A DNA stretch of 15,861 bases, from the NCBI GenBank assembly GCA_028565635.1, contig JAOXYB010025891.1, positions 1 to 15,861 of the forward strand, written 5' to 3'. The notes under the pieces are model-generated. The model worked only from the letters and a program-made list of their open reading frames with translations. It was not told the DNA's origin and did no database searches. Shown piece after piece: positions 1 to 8,269 of this stretch (positions are counted from its first letter, which is position 1; the number at the start of each line of letters is the position of its first letter). Source of the DNA: Phoronis ovalis. Taxonomy: Eukaryota > Phoronida > Phoronidae. The translations under genes were made by a program, and so were the position numbers.

Positions 1-20
1 ACATATACACATATATATAT

Positions 21-59
<39 letters not shown>

Positions 60-60
60 A
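1..60. repeat. (TA)n/(CA)n microsatellite
   Basis: Alternating runs of TA and CA dinucleotides fill the first 60 bases: a CA block around 21-36 and a TA block around 37-58. This is an ordinary dinucleotide microsatellite of an animal genome. The array may begin before the window. Confidence 0.9.
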
Positions 61-987
61 ATATATTTTAAACATATCATGTGTTTGTATGTGAATACTC
101 GTACTTGCATATTCACAGTTAAATTAATATAGAGACATATTGACAAAGTTTCACATTTATTGCTCCTAAACAATAACTTAAATGTAAACCTATTTCGCAA
201 ATTTTGATTTTAATTTTTTATAGTTTTCTCTTGAAAAAAATTAAGTAAAAAATGCTATTTGACTGTTGATATGAAGGAAAAATATTCAGTCTTGTAATTT
301 TCTAATCAGCACATTAATCACCTGTATTTCATCTATATTACATCATTGCCGTCCGTTTCTTTAATGACACTGAAGATATTATTAATTTGGGTGGAGATAT
401 GCAATAAAACAGTTACAAACTGGCATTTCGGGAGATATGTTGATATAATATTTCTCGAATTCTTATATCATCACCATATCACCTTAATAAATATTAGATA
501 TATAGATGTTCACACCTCGGTTTAACATACAGAGGTAACCTGTGTAACTAATTAAAGGTGTTAGCATCCTAGATTTTTTCTAACTTTATACAGTGTATAA
601 ACACTTATTTCGAAAATTTATAAATTGAGCGGGGCATCAGTTTTTGGTGATGGTGATATTAGTATCAATTATTTTCTTCATTTCTCACATTTTTTTACCT
701 TTATAGCATTCAATGAATCAACTAATTAGACACCCAGAATATGTAGAGACAACATGCTTGAAGCTTTGATAATGATAATTATTTGATACAGACATCCGCT
801 TTTACTCGGAATTAATATACACACGAGCGTAGTGCAATCAGTTTGCCCATTTACAATCGTCCTTGTTATGGGTGGCTTTTGAATATAGGGACGTGTCCTG
901 TACCAATCCAAAAATTTAGCTTGCGGTAGCAAACCCAACCCAATTGTTTGCAAATATAGAGGTAGCAATCCAAAGTTTTTCCTCCGA
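61..987. other. Intergenic / possible 3' flank of GPCR 1
   Basis: AT-rich DNA with no convincing gene. It lies downstream of the first receptor gene, so its right part may be 3' UTR. A minus-strand AATAAA sits at 156-161 and other weak polyadenylation-like words are present, but the transcript end cannot be fixed. A minus-strand open frame at 726-968 starts at TTG and has no domain. Its upstream extension next to the receptor stop resembles the lost receptor tail (see findings) rather than a separate gene. Confidence 0.5.
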
Positions 988-1968
988 TTATTGACTGTTT
1001 AAACTATAACTTAAAGAAGGAACAGTTACTTGGTTATTTTTCTTCCAAAAACAAAACATCTTTTTGTAACCTTCACGAAAGTCAGACGTCATGACACCAT
1101 AAATAAAACTGTTAATACAAGAGTTACTTAGACCAAACCATGCACCGAAACGTAGAAATCCACAAGGAAAAACGTAATATTGACTTCCAATCAAAATCAC
1201 TCCAAATGGCATCCAAAACACTTCAAAAAGAATAAACGTTATAAATAATGTCAGAACTGTTTTTCTTCTACGTTTTTCTCTCCTAATAACTGCAAGCGTT
1301 GCAGCTACATTAGTTTGATGTTTATTAAGATTTGCCTGGCTTTCACGAATCTTTATAAATATCCTCGCGTAGCACCATATTATGACAACAGACGGCATTA
1401 GCACGCCAATAAGTACGACGAATATTACGTGATATGAGCTGTCGTAACGATTTATGGAGCACATTCGTAAGTCTGTATCGTAATTGATCTCACCCCATCC
1501 AATCACAGGTAAAATAGACGTTACCAAACAAAATACCCAAATACAAAGTATCATCCATAATATTTTGTTTCGATTGAAGCATTGTTTATGTAAATGTGAC
1601 CAACAAATATTAATATATCTTTCTAGTGCTATGAAGATTAAACTGTAAATAGATAGTCCAACACAGAAAATACTCGCAACTCCTGTGAAAATACAGGCAC
1701 CTTCTTGCAAAATGTTCCTCTGTGCTATAACATCCGCTAATACAACAGGTATCACGTAGACAGATACAAAAAGATCTGCCAGAGATAAATTTATGATGAA
1801 AAAGATGGAATGTTTCCTAAAAAGCTTGTTTAAAATAATGGCTACAATAATGGCAGTGTTTCCAATTGTTCCTACCACGTTGCATACTACTAAGAAAAAT
1901 ATCTCAACTTTACGTAGTGCATTCCAGTCTGTATTGTACTGCAAACACAATTCTGCTGTGCTGTTCAT
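988..1968 (-). CDS. Class A (rhodopsin-like) GPCR, melatonin-receptor/moody-like orphan, copy 1
   Basis: Single-exon gene for a 326-residue seven-transmembrane receptor expected in the plasma membrane. Family landmarks in order: an N-glycosylation site at N2; GN with N1.50 at N37 in TM1; LSLAD with D2.50 at D65; the TM3 cysteine C92 and its ECL2 partner C170; ERY (116-118) in place of DRY; W144 and P154 in TM4; P192 and Y200 in TM5; a basic patch RREKRRRK (229-236) before TM6; FWMP (251-254) in place of CWxP; and NSFIY (286-290) in place of NPxxY. Position 3.32 is S99, not Asp, so an aminergic receptor is unlikely. The ERYINIC..H stretch and the INSFIYG...FREGYKKM end recall melatonin-type receptors, but the ligand is unknown. 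The ATG has A at -3, with an in-frame TAG 18 nt upstream. Conserved C8 and C269 may form a second extracellular disulfide. C306 could be palmitoylated. It is a tandem paralogue of the gene at 5877-6926, with a shorter tail. Confidence 0.93.
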   Translation of the reverse strand: MNSTAELCLQYNTDWNALRKVEIFFLVVCNVVGTIGNTAIIVAIILNKLFRKHSIFFIINLSLADLFVSVYVIPVVLADVIAQRNILQEGACIFTGVASIFCVGLSIYSLIFIALERYINICWSHLHKQCFNRNKILWMILCIWVFCLVTSILPVIGWGEINYDTDLRMCSINRYDSSYHVIFVVLIGVLMPSVVIIWCYARIFIKIRESQANLNKHQTNVAATLAVIRREKRRRKTVLTLFITFILFEVFWMPFGVILIGSQYYVFPCGFLRFGAWFGLSNSCINSFIYGVMTSDFREGYKKMFCFWKKNNQVTVPSLSYSLNSQ

Positions 1969-2429
1969 TATTACTAATGAAATATTCTAGTATGCTTTCT
2001 TTTACTTATATGAGTTATCGAGCCAGCGACTTGAACATTTGTCTGCCTATCAACAATGTTGAAAGATGTCCAATTTGTATACTGCATTTTTAAATAAAAA
2101 TTCATGTGTAAATTTCTAAACACTTGGGATTTTCTTAAATATCTACTACTAATTCTTTTACTTCCTTTCTTTACAAATCATTTTCTTTGTGGGTTCCTGT
2201 CATTAGTTTTGTAATCGGTCAACTGCAAAACGCGTACTTTTCCATGTTATTTCTTGCAAAATATAAATTTCTTGAAACAATACTTTTGAAATTTTTGCAG
2301 TGATGTTTATTGTTTTTGTTAAAAATGTTCAATGCAAGCTTGTTCATATGTTGTACTGTACAATGGCAACATGATGCAAAGTGAACTAGCTACCCATACG
2401 TAGAAGTTCACTGACCAGAGTTCTCGATC

Positions 2430-2459
2430 GAGTAATCATTCATTAAACAATGATTACTC
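2430..2459. repeat. Perfect 11-bp inverted repeat (hairpin)
   Basis: GAGTAATCATT at 2430-2440 and AATGATTACTC at 2449-2459 are exact reverse complements around an 8-nt spacer. It lies about 460 nt upstream of the first receptor start codon. It could be a cruciform, a palindromic binding site or chance in AT-rich DNA. No matching hairpin was found at the same place upstream of the second receptor. Confidence 0.6.
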
Positions 2460-3155
2460 ATTGTAGTTGCATCATCTATCACTATATGGCTAGTTGGATA
2501 CTGTGGGATAATAAAATAACCAGGTATTATTAGTACAGTGCATTACAGCATAGCGTGCGCATACAATTATACTGGTCCTCTTAAACATTGTGAACGTTTG
2601 ACTCTGAAAGTTCGTGAATGGAATTATTCAATCACAACACACAAGTAAGTAACCTTGTCTTAGAGAAAAATTAGCTCGATCATTGACTTTTCATCAAATG
2701 TGTTGATCACATAATGATTTTTGAACTACGCTTAGCAATAAAAGTATCCTGTTCTGTAATATCAATCCAGCTGATTAACGAAAAAAATTAAGGTGTGAAA
2801 AAGAGGCATTCTGCATATTTATGTGTCATAGTGTGTGAATACAAGAGTGGAATTCATTTATAAAGTGCCCGGATAAAGTGCAGCTGACAAACATATTTTG
2901 AAGTTTATTAATTAACTGAGCTATGAAAGAACTATGATACCTAAATAATCATCAATAGTATAGGGTCAAATTACATATAGCTGCAGATATAGATTTGTTA
3001 TTTCGCATAATTAGATTTAGCCGATGATTAGAAGAATGCCAACCTAATTAGGAAGGCAATATTTCTAAGAGTGCTAGCGATATTTATTTTTGGTGGTTTC
3101 TGTTTTACAAACTTCAGTCATAGTCATGATCTTTGACCTTGTCTGCCAAAGCTTT

Positions 3156-3180
3156 GATCTAGATGCCCGGATCTAGATGC
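3156..3180. repeat. 11-bp direct repeat GATCTAGATGC x2
   Basis: GATCTAGATGC occurs at 3156-3166 and again at 3170-3180, separated by CCG. Each copy contains the palindrome ATCTAGAT. This is a short local duplication of unknown meaning, just left of the degenerate CATC-rich repeat. Confidence 0.7.
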
Positions 3181-3284
3181 ATGATTATACTGGTGTTATT
3201 CCAAGAGATTAAATAATTTTAAATTATAGTGACACCACAAAGTAATTATCAGTCAATAACATTATTAATCAATTATCAGTGCTT

Positions 3285-3675
3285 GAGTACCACACATCCG
3301 TCATTTTGACATCTAGCGATTGCGCAAACTTTCCATTGTCCATCTTTTCGTTTAGCCATCATCCATACTTTATTAATTTCGGTCATTCGCTATTGTCCGT
3401 CTTGTCACTTCTATCTCACACAGCAAACATCTTGTCAGCAAAACTCAATCCATCTGATGATCTAGTTATCCGTCATCGTTCTTCTCACCAGCTAGCAAGC
3501 TGTCTAGTCATATCTTGCCATACGTCATAGTCCATCTCGTCATCGTCCATTTTTGACAGCAGTCATCATGAACTCGTCCATCTATCCGTTGCATCTTACC
3601 ACTAAGTTACATGCATCCTAGCCATCATCCATCTTGCCATCTTCATTCACTGTTCATCATCCATCATTTCTTTAC
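3285..3675. repeat. Degenerate CATC/GTCC-type low-complexity repeat, copy A
   Basis: About 390 bp on the plus strand are dominated by short words such as CCATC, GTCC, GTCATC and CATCATCCATC. Examples are near 3357-3366, 3467-3476, 3535-3548 and 3622-3664. The array is too diverged for a fixed period. A similar region at about 8270-8640 sits at nearly the same distance upstream of the second receptor (about 1.3 kb from each start codon). The plus-strand open frame at 3279-3530 is made of this repeat and is not a gene. Confidence 0.65.
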
Positions 3676-3679
3676 CACT

Positions 3680-3730
3680 AGTAGCGTTAGACTGGAGCTA
3701 TAAAGGTTCCTGGTTCAATCCTGTATGCTG
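3680..3730 (+). mobile_element. tRNA-derived SINE-like fragment
   Basis: TAGCGTTAGACTGG at 3682-3695 resembles a tRNA A box/D-arm. About 17 nt later, GGTTCAATCC at 3712-3721 resembles a B box/T-arm, with an intervening TATAAAGGTTCCT like the anticodon-to-variable region of tRNA-derived SINEs. The 5' acceptor arm and a foldable cloverleaf are not visible, so it is a decayed or truncated SINE head rather than a working tRNA gene. The AT-rich sequence up to about 3840 may be its tail, but its end is unclear. Confidence 0.4.
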
Positions 3731-3928
3731 TCAACACACTGCACAATCTAGTTTCTCTTATAATTCTAGGTAGAGAAATAAACCCTTGTCTCTTATTTGA
3801 CGACGACTTTTTATCGGCGTTATTCGGGTCATATTTAATTATGGCTTCCAACAACGAAGTTAGAAGACATATTGTTATTGCATCAGTTCTTTTCACTCAG
3901 TCACTCACTCATTCAGTGACTCAGTCAC

Positions 3929-4225
3929 AAAACATATTCTTTGATAATTCGGAAAGTATTGGACCGATTTCAACGAAACTTGGATCAAAATGTTTGCTAG
4001 ATTATAGATCTGAAAATATGAATAGAAAATGCTGGCGGACATCTTGGATTCAAAATGGTTGTCATGAGAAAACATATTCTTTGATAACTCGGAAAGTACT
4101 GGACCGATTTCCACAAAACTTTGATTAAAATGTTTGCTGGGTTCTTAAGATAAAAATTTGTAGTGCAAAATTTGGTTGCCTTTTGAATTCAAAATAGCTG
4201 TCATGTCAAAAACTTTGTATTGGAA
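3929..4225. repeat. Tandem repeat, unit about 139 bp, two full copies plus a partial
   Basis: The block starting AAAACATATTCTTTGATAA at 3929 starts again at 4069 (period 140). It continues in register through GGACCGATTTC, AAAATGTTTGCT and ATTCAAAATGG..TGTCATG. Copy 2 ends near 4207 with the matching ATTCAAAATAGCTGTCATG, and a third copy starts and fades by about 4225. Divergence between copies is mostly point changes. The plus-strand frame at 3841-4128 reads through this repeat and should not be called a gene. A (TCAC)n-like stretch precedes it at about 3895-3928. Confidence 0.85.
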
Positions 4226-4587
4226 GTCATATGCTGTATCGTGACACTAATCCTCTAGTTTTTGATATATCAGCGAAATATTAATAAAACATAAATACTC
4301 GGTGTAATATGACCATTTTTATAGTTGAAGTAAAATGTTGAAATGGAAAGACGCAAACGCAAGCGAACTGAAAAATTTAGACATCTTTAGCAATTTCTCA
4401 ATACTACACAGCTATATTACATTCACTTCAGTAATTGTACCATATTATAATATGTTTCTTAGATTACATTGTTTTCACCAATTTCACTATAACACAAGAT
4501 TACAAATCAATATAATAATTTATTGTTACTCTAATATTAGTACAGAAGAGAATGAGAATCTATACTACTAAACGAAACAACTCGATT
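4226..4587. other. AT-rich interval, nothing recognised
   Basis: Between the tandem repeat and the inverted-repeat element. The open frame at 4335-4571 (+) has low-complexity Ile/Tyr/Asn composition and no domain. I see no gene, RNA or regulatory element that I can support. Confidence 0.5.
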
Positions 4588-5062
4588 TTTCTCACCAATA
4601 CTACGTCTAGGCGGGCGCCTCTATCGTGTCTGGTAGATTATTTCGTCGTACGTTCCGTTCCAGTTGCGTATTGGTAGTAAAATGCCATCTCAGTGGCGGT
4701 TCCTAACCAAGCCTAGCGTTTAACTTAAACACTAATAATCCCCTAGTGTTTAACCCAGACGCTAACATTGTGTGGCCTACTGTAATCTATATGAGGACCG
4801 GGTCCATTTCTAGTAGAGGAAAGTTTATAGACCATGCCAGCAAGAAAAATTAATAGGCTAGAGACATAAATATCTTGATTTGTGACTGGAAAAAAATTAA
4901 TCGGAACGTCAGGCAAGATTTATAAAAACATGTGGGTGGGGGAAATTAATTGTGTACTTATACCATATGTTTTTGTTAGTGTTCTTTAGTCATATTTAAT
5001 ATTACTATAGAAATGGATCCCGCGATTCTCGCGTGCCCGCCTAGATGTAGTTTGATGAGAAA
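4588..5062. mobile_element. MITE-like element bounded by ~30-bp terminal inverted repeats
   Basis: The left end (4588-4618) and the reverse complement of the right end (5033-5062) match at nearly every base apart from one 1-nt indel. The best block is ACTACRTCTAGGCGGGCRC (4600-4618 against 5033-5051), with 17 of 19 identical. The enclosed DNA is about 475 bp and has no transposase or other coding frame. No clear target-site duplication flanks it, so the superfamily is not assigned. A second pair of hAT-like ends overlaps it (see findings), so its boundaries and history are uncertain. Confidence 0.6.
4714..4764. repeat. Pair of palindromic 21-mers, period 30
   Basis: Positions 4714-4734 and 4744-4764 are both near-palindromes built on TAGYGTTTAAC. 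They match as direct repeats at 16 of 21 positions and as inverted repeats at 17 of 21. All five direct-repeat differences are transitions. They lie inside the MITE-like element and may form alternative hairpins. Confidence 0.65.
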
Positions 5063-5876
5063 TATCCAGTCCTTTCGTTAAGTAGTATAGATAATTGTAG
5101 GTTATCTGGTGCACCTTGCCCCGCCACTTTGCATGCTTCCCCTCCGCTAAAGAATTGCATCAGTTTTTGATAAAAAGGCATTTTCAAACTCAGGTATCTA
5201 TCGTTTTAGTAAAATTTACAGTGATCAGCGCAGGCAACCTCAAAGAAAAGGAGAGGAGAAAAAATACACATTAATACACTGAGGTATCAGCCTTAATTGG
5301 AAATAGTGCGATTATGCCATATGACTTATTTTACTATTTCTTTGCTAATCCTTTACTATTGGTGTTTGCTGGTATGATCTAATTTAATTTTAGACAAAAT
5401 ATTTTAAATAAAAAATGTAACAATTGCCAAAATTGAATCATTACTGGAAATTCTTGTGATATGTATCTCTTCATTCACCATAGTATGTAAATTACAGTTT
5501 ATATCCTGGGCAAGTTTATAAGACATGCACCTCATCCTCCACTGCCTTGAAACAATATTGACGTTACAAATATCATCTGAATAATGGAAACCAAAATGTC
5601 ACAATACTTTCACATTATTTTTTTCTGAGTAGAGTCAGTTCTATTTCTGAAAATGTATAAGTTATAGGCAACAGTGATAATAGAATACTAGAGACAGTAT
5701 TATCAGTATTAGCTATTTTTGTTTCTTTGCAAATTTAAAACATTTAATAAACTAAAGGTAAGAAAAAAATGTATATGTCGCTTTAAGTTATGTACGACAT
5801 TAATTAGTACATTTGGAGAAAATATAAAATTTAAATATTCGGCGTTCTGTGACTCATTTTGTGTCTAAACAGGAGA
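5063..5876. other. Intergenic; likely 3' flank/UTR of GPCR 2
   Basis: No coding frame. The part nearest 5876 should be 3' UTR of the minus-strand receptor. The stretch at 5108-5129 (GTGCACCTTGCCCCGCCACTT) resembles the end of a hAT-type element. The rest is plain AT-rich sequence. Confidence 0.5.
5743..5748 (-). terminator. Candidate polyadenylation signal ATTAAA for GPCR 2
   Basis: TTTAAT on the plus strand reads ATTAAA on the coding strand, about 130 nt beyond the receptor stop codon. It is the commonest variant hexamer at a reasonable distance, but such words are frequent in AT-rich DNA. The true cleavage site is unknown. Confidence 0.25.
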
Positions 5877-6926
5877 TCAATTACCCTCTTCATTTAGAAT
5901 CGCTGGTGTGAGAGTGCTTGTAGCAGGCAACGGTCCTTGTCTTCGACGGTCTTGGCTAGAACTTATCGTTGAACTGATAGACGGAACAGTTTGGTTAGTT
6001 TTTTTCCAAAAGCAAAACATCTTTTTGTAGCCTTCACGGAACTCCGAAATCATAGCGCCATAAATAAAGCAGTTAATGCATGAGTTACTCAAACCAAACC
6101 ATGCACTGAAACGTAGAAATCCACAAGGAAAACTATAAAATTGACTTCCAATCAAAACCACACCAAATGGCATCCAAAATACTTCAAACATGATGAAAGT
6201 TACGCATAACGTCAAAACCGACCTTCTTCTTCTCTTTTCTCGCCTTTTAACTGCAAGAGTTGTGGCAGTAGTTGTGCGATGTTGATCTAGATTTGCCCGA
6301 CTTCCACAAATTTTCATAAATATTTTAGTGTAGCACCATATTATGACGGAAGACGGAATTAACACGCCAATAAATACGACGAATAGTGTGTGATATGGAC
6401 TCTCGTATCGGTTAATGGAACACATGTGTAAGTCTGTATCATATATGATCTCACCCCATCCACTTACTGGTAAAATGGACGTTACTAAACAAAAAACCCA
6501 AATACTAAGTATCATCCATAAAATGTTTTCTCTACTAAAACTTTTTTTATAGATATGTGACCGGCAAATGTTTATGTATCTTTCTACTGCAATAAAGACC
6601 AAACTGTAAACAGATAGTCCAACACAGAAAATACTCATAACTCCTGTGAAACGACAAGCGCCATCTTCCAAAATGTTTCTTTGTTGTACAACATTCGCTA
6701 GTACAACAGGTATCACGTAGACAGATACAAACAGATCAGCTAGAGATAAATTTATGATGAAAAAAATAGAACTTTTCTTGAAAAATTTCTTTGAAATAAT
6801 AGCAACAATAATAGCGGTGTTTCCAACTGTTCCTACCACATTGCACACCACTAAAAAACATATCTCAGCTCTGCGTATATTGACATCTGCGTTGTACTGC
6901 AGACAAAATTCTGTTGTGCTGTTCAT
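5877..6926 (-). CDS. Class A (rhodopsin-like) GPCR, melatonin-receptor/moody-like orphan, copy 2
   Basis: Single-exon gene for a 349-residue seven-transmembrane receptor, a tandem paralogue of the gene at 988-1968. Landmarks: N2 glycosylation site; N36 in TM1; LSLAD ending at D64; disulfide pair C91 and C169; ERY (115-117); P191 and Y199 in TM5; basic RREKRRRR before TM6; FWMP (250-253); and NCFIY (285-289), where the usual proline of NPxxY is cysteine. S98 occupies 3.32, against an aminergic ligand. C8 and C268 could form an extra extracellular disulfide. The cytoplasmic tail runs about 24 residues longer than in copy 1, with a DRRRQ patch and a Ser/Thr/Pro-rich end. The ATG has A at -3, with an in-frame TGA 15 nt upstream. 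Differences between copies concentrate in the N-terminus, loops and tail, while the helices and the FREGYKKMFCFWKK helix 8 are conserved. That suggests both copies are functional. The ligand is unknown; a chemosensory, neuropeptide-like or melatonin-like role are all possible. Confidence 0.94.
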   Translation of the reverse strand: MNSTTEFCLQYNADVNIRRAEICFLVVCNVVGTVGNTAIIVAIISKKFFKKSSIFFIINLSLADLFVSVYVIPVVLANVVQQRNILEDGACRFTGVMSIFCVGLSVYSLVFIAVERYINICRSHIYKKSFSRENILWMILSIWVFCLVTSILPVSGWGEIIYDTDLHMCSINRYESPYHTLFVVFIGVLIPSSVIIWCYTKIFMKICGSRANLDQHRTTTATTLAVKRREKRRRRSVLTLCVTFIMFEVFWMPFGVVLIGSQFYSFPCGFLRFSAWFGLSNSCINCFIYGAMISEFREGYKKMFCFWKKTNQTVPSISSTISSSQDRRRQGPLPATSTLTPAILNEEGN

Positions 6927-8269
6927 TGTTGAAACAATTTTTCATACTTTCTCTTTTTATGCGTTACTGTGTCCACGTCATGTATATTTTGGTTTAGCTA
7001 TTAAAATGCCCAGGAGAATTAAGATTTGCCTTAATTACGCGCAAATTCAATACACTTGAGATTTTGACGATTCTTACGTTATGTTAGTGACTACATATTA
7101 TTCTAATGTAAAACACATATTTTCAATAAGAATAATGTACTCCATTTTATCAAGATACTTCTTACATTTTACAATCTGTTCTTGTATTGCTTGGTTTGAT
7201 TAATTCAATGTCACCTTGATAATGTCGTGATGCAACGTAGTTGTTTACACGCAATTATTAAGTGACTATTATACTTAGTAATAAATTTACGCATTCGATA
7301 CACCTGGGGTTGACTCAACATTGTCATGTCGACTTGGGAACATTGCGGAAACATGCGAATCTATTTAACTGTTTATACGACTAAGTAAAGAAATACGTTC
7401 ATCTCTACAAACAAACAGTTTGAAAACTGTAAACTACAATCAACAAAATAATATCAGACCGTCATGTTTTGTTGGAGCTCCATCGCAGACAGCAGTCAGT
7501 TCGCCAACGTTATAGAAAACCACCAGTAGAAACATCAGTTTTGATGCATTACGACATTGTCCTGCTCACCAGCACCAGAGAATCACCTTGCAAATATCCG
7601 CAATGTTTGATCTCAGCTAGCAATCGCTAGAGAAACATTTTGCTTTGGTGCAACTCGGACGTGCAAACTGATCTTCAGTGTTCAGACATGCATCTGTTGT
7701 GAGGCAACTCGCTGTCCCCCCAGAGTCTTCGTTACATATATCTTTTGTTCCCAATACTGTACCTAAAATGTCGACGTTGCACAATATAATATCACCCTGC
7801 ATGTATGTATAACAATTTGTTTCGTGTTTCTTGTGATCCAAAATATATCAATTCTGACATTTAAAAAAATCGATTGCAAGTTTTGAATGGTTCCTGAGTG
7901 GTTCTAACGCGAAAATTTGACTTTAATCATACACCATATTGTATACCATGCTTACCCATGTTTCCAACAGTTTCTTGATTTACTAGGGCTCAAAATACGT
8001 GTGGGAAGCCACAGTATATCAAAATGCAACAGAATTCATCGAAAAAGAAAGTTTAGCTGCTATTAGATAAGAAACTGTAAGGTCTACCAATTTTGCTAAC
8101 TTTTCTACATCCACTGTGTATCCATGTTTTAACTGTTTTGCAATTATTGCGAGAACATCATCCGTGGCTTGTTACCCGTATAAAAATAGATTACTCAAGC
8201 TCTGGGATCGCACTCCTCAAACACAAACATAATTTTTGTCAAAAAGGAAAATAGAGGTCAATACCAATA
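6927..8269. other. 5' flank of GPCR 2
   Basis: Promoter and 5' UTR side of the second receptor. The ACACTTGAGATTTT word at 7052-7065 matches 2120-2133 upstream of copy 1. No core promoter could be assigned. A loose inverted repeat lies at about 7250-7283. The cysteine-rich open frame at 7617-7841 is listed separately. Confidence 0.5.
7617..7841 (-). other. Cysteine-rich open frame, possible exon or gene relic (unrecognised)
   Basis: A minus-strand frame of 74 codons opens at a TTG; its first ATG is 13 codons in, giving 61 residues. It ends in a stop at 7617-7619. The second half carries six cysteines (ICNED..ASC..DAC..PSC..AKC..SDC), and its base composition is less AT-rich than its surroundings. 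ATTTTAG precedes GTACAGTATTGG at about 7766 and could be a splice acceptor, so it could be a terminal exon of a secreted Cys-rich protein. No family is recognised, no partner exon was found, and no counterpart exists upstream of copy 1. A chance open frame is quite possible. Confidence 0.2.

Larger units (their letters stand above)
1969..3278. other. 5' flank of GPCR 1, no gene seen
   Basis: No open frame with protein-like content. This side should hold the 5' UTR and promoter of the minus-strand receptor. The word ACACTTGGGATTTT at 2120-2133 recurs with one change at 7052-7065, at a comparable distance from the second receptor (152 and 126 nt from the two start codons), so part of this flank is shared by the duplicated copies. 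No TATA box or other core promoter element could be assigned with confidence. Confidence 0.5.

Noticed and set aside
726-968. Separate minus-strand gene downstream of receptor 1
   Set aside because: It starts at TTG and has no domain. Its upstream extension looks like a frame-shifted remnant of the receptor tail.
1793-2093. Plus-strand open frames opposite the start of receptor 1
   Set aside because: They are antisense shadows of the receptor's N-terminal coding region. The similar frame at 6754-7059 exists only because the sense strands are paralogous.
3680-3730. A functional tRNA gene
   Set aside because: The box-like words are imperfect and no acceptor stem or complete cloverleaf can be drawn.
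3687-4114. Minus-strand frames over the SINE-like fragment and tandem repeat
   Set aside because: Repeat-derived, low complexity, no family resemblance.
3841-4128. Plus-strand 95-codon frame
   Set aside because: It reads through the ~139-bp tandem repeat, and its peptide repeats reflect the DNA repeat. No domain.
6754-7059. Plus-strand 101-codon frame resembling the frame at 1793-1990
   Set aside because: Antisense of receptor 2. The similarity between the two antisense frames follows from conserved sense codons, not from an independent gene.
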